A stretch of DNA of 64,000 nt from Lysinibacillus sp. B2A1 (GCA_002973635.1 CP027224.1:4040501-4104500); one strand, 5' to 3'; positions 16,086-25,448 are shown, numbered from the stretch's first letter. Translations and numbers: made by a program. The notes: generated by a model from the letters alone, not told the origin.

Positions 16086-17471
16086 CTATTTTTCTTTCAA
16101 TTGATTGGCAAATTCTATCATTGATCGACTAGACATTGGTCCCTTTATTAATACAATCGTGTCAGAATCAAGCTGCGGTTTTAGTACATCTAAAACACCC
16201 ACTACATCTTTAAATATATGAACATCTGCCTTTGTGCCTTCCTTTGTCGCTTGCTTTGCGATATGCTCTGCTCGACTACCAATGGTAATAAGCATATGAA
16301 TATCTCTTTTTGCAACCAACGAGCCAATTTCTCGATGATACTTTTCTTCAAACCTACCTAATCGTTTAATATCTCCTAAAATAAGAATGACTTTCTTTCC
16401 TTTACCTATTGTATCTAATACCTTTAAGGCTGCTTCAACAGAAGTTGGGTTATTTGTCCATGTATCATCCACTATTGTACTTTCTCCCATACCCGTTGAA
16501 AATTCTAGATGTCTGGCCATTGGTTTAAATGTCCTTAAACCAGCGATGGCTGTATTAATGGATAATCCCATTTCCTTAGCTGCAGCAATAGCCGCTAATG
16601 CATTGTATATTTGGTGCTCTCCATAGCCAGGTACAAATACATTATACTGTGCATCTGACACCTGCAGTACAAACTTCATACCATTTCTCATAAAATGCAT
16701 GGAAGTGCATTGATAGTCTGCCTGTTTGTGTACACCAACGGTAATGATTTTCCCTTTGAAAGTATGCAAGGGAATTTTTTTGGTGTTTTCATCATCTGCA
16801 TTAATAATTAATGTGCCACCTTCTGAAATGCCTTCTAATATTTCCGCTTTTGCTTTTATATAGCCTTCAAGGTCTTTACATCCATCAAGATGATGGACAC
16901 CAATATTTGTAATAATACCAATGGTAGGCTGATAGATCATACATTGATGCTTAATATTCCCTGTATTCCCTAAGCCCAATTCAAAAACTGCTGCTTGTGT
17001 TGATTTATCGATCCCTGTTAAATATGGTAGGGATTGGCGTGGTTCATTTTTACTGCTGACAGAAGCTTGAACATTCCATTCTCTACTAGCTATATGCTTA
17101 ATCATTTCTTTCGTTGTTGTTTTTCCACAGGTACCCGTCAAAGCAACCACTGGTATTTGAAATAAATTTCGATAATATTCAATGAATTTCCAATATGCCT
17201 GCACAATGCTTTTCACTTGGATAACAGTGGTATTAGCTAATGCATTGTTTAATTCTGCTGAGGCTTTATCTGAAATGACTAGTGCCGGACCTTTATGATC
17301 TATCTCCTGCCAATTGATAGTATCTCCTCTGCTTACAAACATCAGCGTATGACTTTGAGTCAAATCATGCCGATTATAATAAATCGCCTGCTTCACAGAC
17401 CATTGTTCAGAACCGCACAATAGATCCCCTTGCAGTACCTTTCTCAGGTCTTTTACATTTATTTGTTGCAA
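16086..17471 (-). CDS. MurF-like Mur ligase family protein (copy 1)
   Basis: The layout is that of MurF: an N-terminal domain of about 105 residues, a central ATPase domain with P-loop LTGTCGKTTTKEM near 111-123, and a C-terminal ligase domain. Also visible are NIGVHHLDGCKDLEGYIKAKAEIL, with the Lys usually carbamylated, and DDTWTNNPTSVEAAL. These enzymes form an amide bond between a carboxylate and an amino acid or peptide using ATP. The N-terminal domain lacks the clear UDP-sugar motif of true MurF, so the substrate is probably different. TTG 17471 is chosen, about 10 nt after AAAGGGGG. A close paralogue lies 100 bp upstream. Confidence 0.8.
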   Translation of the reverse strand: MQQINVKDLRKVLQGDLLCGSEQWSVKQAIYYNRHDLTQSHTLMFVSRGDTINWQEIDHKGPALVISDKASAELNNALANTTVIQVKSIVQAYWKFIEYYRNLFQIPVVALTGTCGKTTTKEMIKHIASREWNVQASVSSKNEPRQSLPYLTGIDKSTQAAVFELGLGNTGNIKHQCMIYQPTIGIITNIGVHHLDGCKDLEGYIKAKAEILEGISEGGTLIINADDENTKKIPLHTFKGKIITVGVHKQADYQCTSMHFMRNGMKFVLQVSDAQYNVFVPGYGEHQIYNALAAIAAAKEMGLSINTAIAGLRTFKPMARHLEFSTGMGESTIVDDTWTNNPTSVEAALKVLDTIGKGKKVILILGDIKRLGRFEEKYHREIGSLVAKRDIHMLITIGSRAEHIAKQATKEGTKADVHIFKDVVGVLDVLKPQLDSDTIVLIKGPMSSRSMIEFANQLKEK

Positions 17472-17571
17472 ATTTACTCTGCCCCCTTTCTTTGAAATAC
17501 ACCGCCTCAACTAGTGAAACAAACAAATTCATTAACATATAGTAATTTCATCAATAGAATTGATAGTCAAA

Positions 17572-18966
17572 CTATTCAGGTGGTAATCCTTTCTTTCTTT
17601 TTAGATCTGCTGCCAAATTAGAAACCTGCTTACTATACATATCTCCCTTAATAAGAATAATCGTATTCTCATCCACAATATCTTGTAATAATTTATAGGC
17701 AAGTAAACTATTTTTAAATGTATATACTGGCGAACTAAATCCTAAGTCAATGGCATGATCTGCCATAATTTTAGCATGCTCTCCAATAGTAATGAGGACA
17801 TCTACACCAATTTGATAAATCAATTCTCCTGCCTGCTCATGAATGATATATCCCCATGCGCCTAAATCGGTAATTGTTCCAATGACTGCAATCTTTTGCT
17901 TGCCCTCACCGAGCGCCTGTAAAACCTTTAAAGCTGCCTCCAATGAAGTCGTTGTTATACTCCAAGTGTCATCTAAAAGCATGGAATGATTAATGCCTTC
18001 AAATAACTGAAGCTGCTTATTCAGATGCCGAAAGGATTGCAGTTGTTTCGCTGCCATTGGAATTGTCATACCCATTTCACAAACAGCTGCAATTGCTTCT
18101 AATGCATTATATACTTGATGCTCACCATATCCCGGTACAAAAATCGCAAAGCTCTTGTTTTTGTGAATAATAGTAAATAGCATACCATGATTATGATAGC
18201 GAATATTGGTGGCTCTAAAATCACAAGATTTATCCTTTCCTATTTTAATAATATTGCCTTTAAATCTTGAAAAATCTATTTTTTTAGTGTTGTTATCCTC
18301 AGCATTAATAATTAATGTGCCTTTTGGATGAACAATATCTAACATTTCTCCCTTTGCCTGAATATAGCCCTCCAACGTTTTACAATAATTTAAATGATGT
18401 GCCCCAATATTTGTGATAATACCAATTTTCGGCTTAAAATATCTACCTGCCTTTGTTACATCTCCTGGTTCCCCAACGGCAGTCTCAAAAACAGCCGCCT
18501 CTGTTTCCTCATCAATGCTTAGTAAATACTGTAAAGATGCTGTTCTAGAATTACTGCTTAAGGTTGTAGCAGATACTTTTTTCTCTGCTGAAAGTATATG
18601 TTTAATCATCTCTTTTGTTGTGGTCTTACCAGAAGTACCTGTAATTGCTACTATCGGAATATTAAATTGATCTCGATAAAAGTTTACAAATTTCCAATAA
18701 GCTTCATCTGCATCTGCTACTTTTATAGTAATAATCTGCTTAGGAATCTCATTATGACTGTACGACCAATCTGTAACTAGCACTAGTGGATAAAGTGGCT
18801 CAAGACTTTTCCAATTGACAATACGTTTATTTGTAAAAAGAGCAGTATTTGGTTTTTTCACTTGCTTAAGCCGATAAGCCCCGTGCTGAATCAATGTTTC
18901 CTCGGACCCTTGCACTAAATCGCCTGCAGTTATCACTGTTAAGTTCTTCACCGTAAGAGGCTTCAT
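17572..18966 (-). CDS. MurF-like Mur ligase family protein (copy 2)
   Basis: This 464-residue paralogue of the next gene has P-loop ITGTSGKTTTKEMIKH near 110-124, NIGAHHLNYCKTLEGYIQAKGEM and GYGEHQVYNALEAIAA. The MurF segment that normally reads D-D-x-Y-N-A-N-P is DDTWSITTTSLEAAL here, so the Asn-Pro of copy 1 is lost. This suggests a changed or weakened substrate site. The ATG at 18966 has AAAGGAGGG 8 nt before it. Likely cotranscribed with copy 1 and divergent from the ATP-grasp gene. Confidence 0.8.
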   Translation of the reverse strand: MKPLTVKNLTVITAGDLVQGSEETLIQHGAYRLKQVKKPNTALFTNKRIVNWKSLEPLYPLVLVTDWSYSHNEIPKQIITIKVADADEAYWKFVNFYRDQFNIPIVAITGTSGKTTTKEMIKHILSAEKKVSATTLSSNSRTASLQYLLSIDEETEAAVFETAVGEPGDVTKAGRYFKPKIGIITNIGAHHLNYCKTLEGYIQAKGEMLDIVHPKGTLIINAEDNNTKKIDFSRFKGNIIKIGKDKSCDFRATNIRYHNHGMLFTIIHKNKSFAIFVPGYGEHQVYNALEAIAAVCEMGMTIPMAAKQLQSFRHLNKQLQLFEGINHSMLLDDTWSITTTSLEAALKVLQALGEGKQKIAVIGTITDLGAWGYIIHEQAGELIYQIGVDVLITIGEHAKIMADHAIDLGFSSPVYTFKNSLLAYKLLQDIVDENTIILIKGDMYSKQVSNLAADLKRKKGLPPE

Positions 18967-19114
18967 ATCAATTTCCCTCCTTTCCATACTAGTATATGTC
19001 AGGTCATAAAAGTTGCTTGGATGTAGTCAAGATACATAACTAGAGGAAAACTATTTCTTTGCATATATATAAATGTGATTAAGTATCTAAGTACCACTAG
19101 AAGGAGTGATATAT

Positions 19115-20320
19115 CTGAAAACGATTATATTTATCGGTACAAACAAATCCGGGTCCAGTCGTGAAGCCACAAGAGCAGCAGAAGAAATGGGTTATTTTAC
19201 TGTACTTTTTACAAACAATGAAAAGCAATTACAGCAGAGAAGAGCCTATCCAGATATCCATAAAATGATTCTTATTGATACGTCAAATATAGAAGACATG
19301 AAGGATGAAATTTATCAATTAAAAAAATCTGGATTAGAGATAAAAACGATTGTTAGCTTTGTCGATCCTTATGTCCATATTGCCTCCACCTTATGCGATG
19401 AATTTTGTGACAACTATACATCTTCGACTGCCATTGAAATGATGGAGGATAAAGAAAAAACTAGAAATTATTTAAAAAATCAACCCTATTCGCCAAAGTT
19501 CCTTCTTATCAAACCACATGAATCCGTTGAGACAGACCTAGAATTCCCGCTCATTGTCAAATCTCCAAAATCAACTGGCTCAAAAGATGTTTTATTAGCC
19601 AAAGATTCAAGTCAACTTAACGATCACCTCCGTTATCTTCGAAATAAGAATTCAGGAGAAACCATTATGATTGAAGAATATATTGATGGTCCTCAATATT
19701 TAGTAGAGGCAATTGTCTATAAGCGACAGCCTCATATAATCGGTATTATTGAGCAAGAGATAACTCAGGGTAAACGTTTCATCATCACAGGCTATGGTGT
19801 TCTTGTAAATGCTCCTCCAGAAATACAGGCTGGTCTTGAAGAAGTACTTCAATCCATTGTTAAAGCTTTTAACATTGAAAATGGTGCGCTGCATTTAGAG
19901 CTTCGCTTAACAAAAAACGGTTGGAAGCTTATTGAGATTAATCCGAGAATTTCCGGTGGCGCTATGAATAATATGATTTTTGCAGCATTTGGCTTTAATT
20001 TAGTGAAAGAAACACTAAAGCTATTCTTAGGGGAGCCTCCAAATATTCACCCAAGACATAAAAAATCTGTCTATACGAAATATGTCATTGTTGAAAGTAA
20101 AGGCATTTTAGAGAGAGTTATTGGTAGAACTAGGGCATCTAAATCATCAGGTGTTGTAGATGTCTATGTGAAACCAAGAAGAGGAACATTGCTAACCCCT
20201 CCTCTATCCATGGGTCATCGCTATGCATATGTTATCGCAGAAGGCGCAACCTTAGCTGAGGCTAAAAACAACGCTGTAAATGCAGCCAAGGAAATAAAAT
20301 TCATCTTAAAGGTCGCGTAA
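19115..20320 (+). CDS. ATP-grasp ligase, L-amino-acid-ligase/carboxylate-amine type
   Basis: About 401 residues. An N-terminal Rossmann-like pre-ATP-grasp domain (IIFIGTNKSGSSREATRAAE) is followed by an ATP-grasp core with MIEEYIDGPQYLVEAIV, the Mg-binding ELRLTKNGWKLIEINPRISGG and a C-terminal lid. This order fits BacD/YwfE-like enzymes, which join a carboxylate to an amino acid through an acyl phosphate. The best start is CTG 19115, 8 nt after AAGGAG. A GTG at 19106 overlaps that site and is unlikely. It is divergent from the MurF-like pair and convergent with the YheC/D-Mur fusion. Confidence 0.8.
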   Translation: MKTIIFIGTNKSGSSREATRAAEEMGYFTVLFTNNEKQLQQRRAYPDIHKMILIDTSNIEDMKDEIYQLKKSGLEIKTIVSFVDPYVHIASTLCDEFCDNYTSSTAIEMMEDKEKTRNYLKNQPYSPKFLLIKPHESVETDLEFPLIVKSPKSTGSKDVLLAKDSSQLNDHLRYLRNKNSGETIMIEEYIDGPQYLVEAIVYKRQPHIIGIIEQEITQGKRFIITGYGVLVNAPPEIQAGLEEVLQSIVKAFNIENGALHLELRLTKNGWKLIEINPRISGGAMNNMIFAAFGFNLVKETLKLFLGEPPNIHPRHKKSVYTKYVIVESKGILERVIGRTRASKSSGVVDVYVKPRRGTLLTPPLSMGHRYAYVIAEGATLAEAKNNAVNAAKEIKFILKVA

Positions 20321-20388
20321 AAAACTGTGGGGGTACATTATCCCTCACCGTTTAGTAATAAGAATGTGCAGTTAAATAGTAAAAATAT

Positions 20389-20428
20389 CCCGGGTAATTG
20401 TCCTTTTATCATTGGACAATTACTCGGG
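20389..20428. terminator. Bidirectional terminator between ATP-grasp and YheC/D-Mur genes
   Basis: The 15-nt arms CCCGGGTAATTGTCC and GGACAATTACTCGGG pair with one mismatch; T runs lie on both strands. Confidence 0.85.
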
Positions 20429-20433
20429 CTTTT

Positions 20434-22617
20434 TTACGCCTTATAGTTTTCATCTAAAAATTTAACTGTTTCAAACATATTCGTTTTACTAGCACCTTTA
20501 ACTAAAATGGTATCATGTGGTTTGATTATTTTCTCTAACAGTGCATGCAACTCTTCTTTATTAAGAAAATGATAAACCTTCGCTGGGTCCATTCCATTTG
20601 CCTTCGCAGCAGCGCCCATCTCCTCTGTTCTAAAACCATATGTGATAAAAAGATCTATATCCTGCTCATAAACATATTCACCCAACTTACGATACTCCTC
20701 TTCTCGCAAATCCCCTAATTCCCGCATTTGACCAATGATAGCAATTTTCCGTTTCTCTGCAATATTAGTAAGAACATCAATCGCCGCACGTACACCCTGA
20801 GGATGAGAATGGACTGTATCATCAATAACAGTGATGTTATCACGACAATTATAAATCGTTAGTCGTCTAGGCGGTTTTTTGAAATTCAGCCCTGCTTGAA
20901 TATCAGCTGGACTAAAACCTAAACTATCCGCAACAGCGATTGCATTCAGGGCATTATAAACATGATGTTCTCCTAAAATAGGAATATACATTGTCATTTC
21001 CTGTCCCTGCAGCTTTATTTTAAAGGTCATTCCAACATCCTTATATTGAATATCATAGGCTTTATAGTCTGCGAGACGATGAATACCAACAGTTATAATT
21101 TTCCCATTAAATTGTTGGGTTTCCAAAAACTTAGAGTTATCATCGTCCTTATTCAAAATCAGTAACCCACTTTGATCCATTCCGTGTATTAATTCAGATT
21201 TTGCCCTTGCCACTCCCTTAATATCTCCATCAAAATTACCAACATGCGCTAATCCAATATTTGTAATAATACTAATATTCGGTTGAATAATACTACAGTG
21301 GTTGGTAATGATGCCTGGGTAAGCCATTCCATATTCTAACACTACCGCCTTATGAGAAGCATTAATTTCCTCTGCATGTTTTTTGGTATGCTCAGTCGTA
21401 TTCCAATAATCTTTTGACTCAAAAATATTCCATTTCTTCGATAATATAGAGCCTAGAAATGCTTTAGATGTTGTTTTCCCTGCACTTCCTGTAATCGCAA
21501 TAATCGGTTTCTGCTGCTCATTAGGTTGTGGTTGCGGTTGCGGTTGTGGTTGCGGTTGTCTAATTACTTTTTTCACTTGTTTTTGATTTTTGGCAAGATA
21601 CATCGCATATCGAATAGAATTAATTACAACATCTAGTTCTAAATAAAAAGCAGGAGGACAACCTGGTCGCCAATTTACTTCATACATCCAAATTTTTTGT
21701 TGCTCATCTAAGCCCACATCAATACCAATTTCATCAATGACCTCCCCAAATTGCACCATCTGAATTTCATCTAGATGCTGAGCTAATGTTAAGGAGAAAT
21801 GCTCTAACATACGTCGAATATCATAGGCCTCTTCCTTAAACTCCTGCTCTAAGAAAGGATCTAAATAATTCGTAAAACCTCCATTGTTGATATTCGGAAT
21901 AATCGAACCAACTGGTGCTATTCTCGGGTAGACTGTCGTGATTACCCATTTACCCTCGCCATTTTTTTGCACATGAAGACGGAAATCATAAACCTGACCT
22001 GCCTTCGTTATAGATTGAATATAAGGTTGCATGATAAAAGTTCCTGTAGCAAGTTGCCCTTTAATTAATTCATCTAGCTGGTGCTTTGTATATACCCGAT
22101 TTTCACTATCCTTCCTTACCTCAAAATTCGAATTACCTGCTTTCGTTATAAAATAAATTCCTTTTCCCTTGCGACCGTCTATCGGCTTAAATACGACTTT
22201 TTTATAGTAAGTAACAAACTTATAAAATATTTCAGTATTCTTTACAATTTCTGTTGGAATTAAATATTTATCAAATTCCTTTGCTTCCTTAAGACGCTTC
22301 ATTACGTTCCATTTATTCCCTATAGAATTTGTTGTAAATGGGATTTCATTTTTCAGTTTCTCAATAATTTCCTTCGAAACCGATAATTTTTCAGGACTAC
22401 CTGCATTATAAATTACATCTGGGAAAGGCATTATTCTCTCGAGCCATTCACCATTTTCATATACCTTTCCTCTTATGGATCGTTTATTAAAATCTACACT
22501 TTTTGGTGTAAAATAAAATAATTGAGCCCCTTCTGCTTTTGCAACGGCTGCATATGCATATGACTTAATAACGGTTGTTGGGTCTAGACGATGATGCAAC
22601 ATTCCGATAATTGTCAT
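20434..22617 (-). CDS. YheC/YheD-type ATP-grasp fused to a Mur ligase (727 residues)
   Basis: Residues 1-345 match the YheC/YheD family, named for B. subtilis spore-associated proteins: MTIIGMLHHR, VVFKPIDGRKGKGIYFI for ATP binding, then MYEVNWRPGCPPAFY. Residues 354-365 are a Pro-Gln repeat. From about 371 a complete Mur ligase follows, with P-loop ITGSAGKTTSKAF, NIGLAHVGNFDGDIKGVARAKSEL, GEHHVYNALNAIAVA and DDTVHSHPQGVRAAI. ATP-grasp plus Mur in one chain is also the plan of cyanophycin synthetase, though the ATP-grasp here is of another family. It probably builds a peptide-like product. ATG 22617 has a GGAAGAG site. Confidence 0.8.
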   Translation of the reverse strand: MTIIGMLHHRLDPTTVIKSYAYAAVAKAEGAQLFYFTPKSVDFNKRSIRGKVYENGEWLERIMPFPDVIYNAGSPEKLSVSKEIIEKLKNEIPFTTNSIGNKWNVMKRLKEAKEFDKYLIPTEIVKNTEIFYKFVTYYKKVVFKPIDGRKGKGIYFITKAGNSNFEVRKDSENRVYTKHQLDELIKGQLATGTFIMQPYIQSITKAGQVYDFRLHVQKNGEGKWVITTVYPRIAPVGSIIPNINNGGFTNYLDPFLEQEFKEEAYDIRRMLEHFSLTLAQHLDEIQMVQFGEVIDEIGIDVGLDEQQKIWMYEVNWRPGCPPAFYLELDVVINSIRYAMYLAKNQKQVKKVIRQPQPQPQPQPQPNEQQKPIIAITGSAGKTTSKAFLGSILSKKWNIFESKDYWNTTEHTKKHAEEINASHKAVVLEYGMAYPGIITNHCSIIQPNISIITNIGLAHVGNFDGDIKGVARAKSELIHGMDQSGLLILNKDDDNSKFLETQQFNGKIITVGIHRLADYKAYDIQYKDVGMTFKIKLQGQEMTMYIPILGEHHVYNALNAIAVADSLGFSPADIQAGLNFKKPPRRLTIYNCRDNITVIDDTVHSHPQGVRAAIDVLTNIAEKRKIAIIGQMRELGDLREEEYRKLGEYVYEQDIDLFITYGFRTEEMGAAAKANGMDPAKVYHFLNKEELHALLEKIIKPHDTILVKGASKTNMFETVKFLDENYKA
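21524..21559 (-). repeat. Six tandem hexanucleotides encoding a Pro-Gln linker
   Basis: On the plus strand GGTTGY repeats six times without a break (Y is T or C). It encodes the (Gln-Pro) linker between the ATP-grasp and Mur domains. Hexamer slippage would lengthen or shorten the linker in frame. Confidence 0.85.
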
Positions 22618-22721
22618 TTATCTCTTCCTTTCATATAATTCTCTCCTTAATAAATTCAGCCAATGCAATGTGCTTATAGACAGATGCTCTACCTATCACA
22701 TGATTAGTAGTTTTAATTTCA

Positions 22722-23153
22722 TTACCATTTCGGTTCAATGATGATTTTTCCCTTTAGCATGTCAGGTTTTAATAATTGGATAGCTGATATACCACTTAAC
22801 TCAATGGATTTTTCAGTAGCTGTTTTTTCTAGCCTCACAACATCCGCTATTAAATTTGTATCTTTTCCTTCATAATCATAGGCTCGCAACAATGAAACCG
22901 TCCCCCGACATCGCTCGATATCAACAGCCTCTATACGGAAATACTCTGTTTCAAACTGCTTAACAGTATCCATTAATCGTAAATGTGAGCCATTATGTGT
23001 TATGAGAAAGAAGGGAACCGTATCACTTCCAACAATTTTCACAAGCAATTGACCAAAGTATTTAGAATGAAAATCCTTCATGATATCCTGTAGATCCTTA
23101 ATATCATTTAGTGCTTCACATAGAAAATGATTTCTTCTTTTTTCATGATTCAA
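22722..23153 (-). CDS. CotY/CotZ-like spore coat protein
   Basis: The 143-residue product has the CotZ layout: FLCEALNDIKDLQDIM at the start, then SDTVPFFLITHNGSHLRLM, YFRIEAVDIERCRGTVSLLRAYD and SIELSGISAIQLLKPDML. CotZ (about 148 residues) crosslinks the outer spore coat or crust. Few Cys remain compared with the usual Cys-rich members. TTG 23153, 5 nt after GGAG, gives the family length. Upstream sequence in the same frame has no counterpart. It lies upstream of the YheC/D-Mur fusion on the same strand, tying that cluster to sporulation. Confidence 0.7.
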   Translation of the reverse strand: MNHEKRRNHFLCEALNDIKDLQDIMKDFHSKYFGQLLVKIVGSDTVPFFLITHNGSHLRLMDTVKQFETEYFRIEAVDIERCRGTVSLLRAYDYEGKDTNLIADVVRLEKTATEKSIELSGISAIQLLKPDMLKGKIIIEPKW

Positions 23154-23550
23154 TTTTCTCCAGCCCCTCCCACGGCTTTTTGAGCCATCTGTAACATCGA
23201 AGCCATCACAAAATGATTCAACCCCTCTCGATATAATATGTAGAATGTAGGAATATGACGACTTTTTTTGTAATGTAAAACTAGAACTTAATGTAGAAAA
23301 CGATTGCAAGGGCAAAAGACATTGCTTGTCTATGTCGTTTTTGGCTTCTTTTCAAGAACACTCCTATCCCTTTTAATTAAAATAAAGAAGGTTCTGACAA
23401 AACAAATGTATATAAAGAATTAATTGAATATACCACGTGCCATAGCTGTTATAGCTATTCATGTATTTTACATCCCTAAGCGTTAAATAAATTTTTACAT
23501 TGTTGTTTACCTTTTTCCAAATGAAACGTTATCTAATTAGGAGGGTTGAT

Positions 23551-24069
23551 ATGAATGAGGAATTTGGTATTCAATTACATGAAAAATTAAAAGCAGTATA
23601 CTTTACACTGCTCAAAATGGGCGCTAATAAGCAATATGCTGAGGATATATTGCAGGAGACAGCTTATCAATTCATCAAATACATAGACGGGATTGATGCA
23701 AATTTTGCGGAAGCTTGGCTTTACCGTGTAGCAATAAACAAATATTATGATGCCTTACGAAAGAATAAGCATGCGAACAACTATGTACTCACGTTTAACT
23801 TGCAGGATTTATTAGATGAACAAACACCTGAATTGTATGTTTTACAAAAAGAACTACAAAGTACCATTCAACAAACCTTAGGCATGCTTCAGCCTAAAGA
23901 AATGGAGTTATTAATATTAAAATATAGCGCTGAATTAACATTAAATGAAATCGCTATTCTTTTTAAAACGACAGATAAAAGCATTAAAACTCAGCTTGCC
24001 CGAGCACGCAAAAAATTTAATGAGATTTTCGAAAGGACTGGTAATTATGGAGAAAATATCAATTATTAA
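23551..24069 (+). CDS. ECF-type RNA polymerase sigma factor
   Basis: This 172-residue protein has region 2 (YAEDILQETAYQFIKYI, then AWLYRVAINKYYDALRK) and region 4 (TLNEIAILFKTTDKSIKTQLARARKK). The ATG at 23551 with AGGAGGG 5 nt upstream replaces a further-out TTG. The next gene, a membrane anti-sigma, overlaps its 3' end by 23 nt. A TGAAAC motif at 23522 resembles an ECF -35 box but is too near the start to be sure. Confidence 0.9.
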   Translation: MNEEFGIQLHEKLKAVYFTLLKMGANKQYAEDILQETAYQFIKYIDGIDANFAEAWLYRVAINKYYDALRKNKHANNYVLTFNLQDLLDEQTPELYVLQKELQSTIQQTLGMLQPKEMELLILKYSAELTLNEIAILFKTTDKSIKTQLARARKKFNEIFERTGNYGENINY

Positions 24070-25069
24070 TAACGATGAATCATTTCAACATTTAGTGAAG
24101 AGCGCTAAAAGAAAATCGGTAAAACGGATTATTATTGTTTCAATAAGTGTTTTTATAAGTATTGTTCTTATCTTATGGGGACTAATTGCCATGGGACAAT
24201 ATATTATGTATAAGGAAATGGATAAGCAATCTTTGCAGAATTATACTAACAGCCTATTTACAGGCGCAAATATTCAAACAAATAGTACTAACTACGATCA
24301 TTTTTTCTTAGCAGGTACGACAAAATCCAATCAGTTTAAGGATATTAATGGTCATCAAATAAAATGGGGTACCATTGAACATTTTTATACAATTTTAGGA
24401 ACAAAAGCATACATTGAAAATAATAACTATCTAAACGGATACAATAATAATTATCGAGTATTTCAATTTTATCCCTACACAGAGCCTAAAATTGAAAACG
24501 ATCTGTCTTATTTAAAAACTTTACCACCCTTCTACAATGTAGAAGTTGCTGTCTCTTTCACACAAGAGGTAACGTTTGAAGAGATGATTAAACAATTCCC
24601 AACTGCGCAATGGGCATGGATTATTCAAAATGGACTATTTGAATCTATCGAGGAAGAAAAAGAACATGCAGAAGAAATGAAAAAAGAAATGCCTACTTTT
24701 ATACCCAAAAATTATGGTTTAGTAGATGGTGATTCAGCGTATGGCTTTCACATCTTAAAAGATCAACCATTTCAGTCCGCGCAGAATTTTTTAGATGAAG
24801 TAGCTACGTATGGTAACGATGAACAAGAAGCACTTGCTATTTTAAAAGAGAGAATAAAAGAGAGAGGTGGAGATGCAACAGGATTAAGTTTTCCATACCA
24901 TGAAAAAGTATACGAAGCAGAGATTTTAAATAAGACTATTGGTGACGCAGATGCACATTCTCTAAAGGTTAGTGGTGCCGTCTTAACAGGTACAATTGAA
25001 AACATCCTCCCCTATTTAGAAAAGGATGTTGTACACCATATAAGTGTAGGTGTAATTCTACCATACTAA
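24047..25069 (+). CDS. Membrane anti-sigma factor (Sigma_reg_N / Sigma_reg_C type)
   Basis: The 340-residue protein has a cytoplasmic N terminus of about 27 residues, one membrane span near 29-50 (IIIVSISVFISIVLILWG) and a large extracytoplasmic domain. That domain includes NVEVAVSFTQEVTFEEM and ends ISVGVILPY, typical of sigma-regulator C-terminal proteins. It should hold the ECF factor inactive until a cell-envelope signal releases it. ATG 24047 has AAAGGA 10 nt upstream and overlaps the sigma gene. Confidence 0.8.
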   Translation: MEKISIINNDESFQHLVKSAKRKSVKRIIIVSISVFISIVLILWGLIAMGQYIMYKEMDKQSLQNYTNSLFTGANIQTNSTNYDHFFLAGTTKSNQFKDINGHQIKWGTIEHFYTILGTKAYIENNNYLNGYNNNYRVFQFYPYTEPKIENDLSYLKTLPPFYNVEVAVSFTQEVTFEEMIKQFPTAQWAWIIQNGLFESIEEEKEHAEEMKKEMPTFIPKNYGLVDGDSAYGFHILKDQPFQSAQNFLDEVATYGNDEQEALAILKERIKERGGDATGLSFPYHEKVYEAEILNKTIGDADAHSLKVSGAVLTGTIENILPYLEKDVVHHISVGVILPY

Positions 25070-25082
25070 GGAGGTACAGGTT

Positions 25083-25445
25083 ATGAGAATGTTTAGTTAT
25101 CTATTTATCCTTTTCTTTTTAATAGTATCTCCCTATTTTATTATTCATCATCAGCTACCAAGTCGATTCATACAAATGACTGCTCTCTTTGTAATTATGC
25201 ATTTAATAGCACTGCTTATTGTACATATAGTGCTTCCTTACTCACGTAAAATAATCAGCTTTTATCACACCGTTTTTTCAAGTGTTTTATTCGCACCAAT
25301 CTTCTACTGTAGTCAAGTGATATTTGATCAATCAATTGAAAATATCCGCAGATTTTATAGCGTTATTCCAACTAGCTATGTCATCTTATTATTAACAGTT
25401 ATATTTGCTATTAATTTTTATAAGTTTAAAGATTCTTCCAAATAG
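25083..25445 (+). CDS. Small membrane protein of the sigma/anti-sigma operon
   Basis: The 120-residue protein has four hydrophobic spans (about 5-22, 30-50, 62-82, 97-114) and a short basic tail. No family recognised. AAGGAGGT lies about 8 nt before the ATG, 13 nt after the anti-sigma gene. It is the last gene before a terminator, so it may act in sensing or be a target of the sigma factor. Confidence 0.7.
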   Translation: MRMFSYLFILFFLIVSPYFIIHHQLPSRFIQMTALFVIMHLIALLIVHIVLPYSRKIISFYHTVFSSVLFAPIFYCSQVIFDQSIENIRRFYSVIPTSYVILLLTVIFAINFYKFKDSSK

Positions 25446-25448
25446 AAA

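Noticed and set aside
16086..18966. Calling the two Mur-ligase genes murF of cell-wall synthesis
   Set aside because: There are two tandem diverged copies with altered N-terminal domains and one with a degenerate NxNP site. Their surroundings contain no wall-synthesis or ddl gene.
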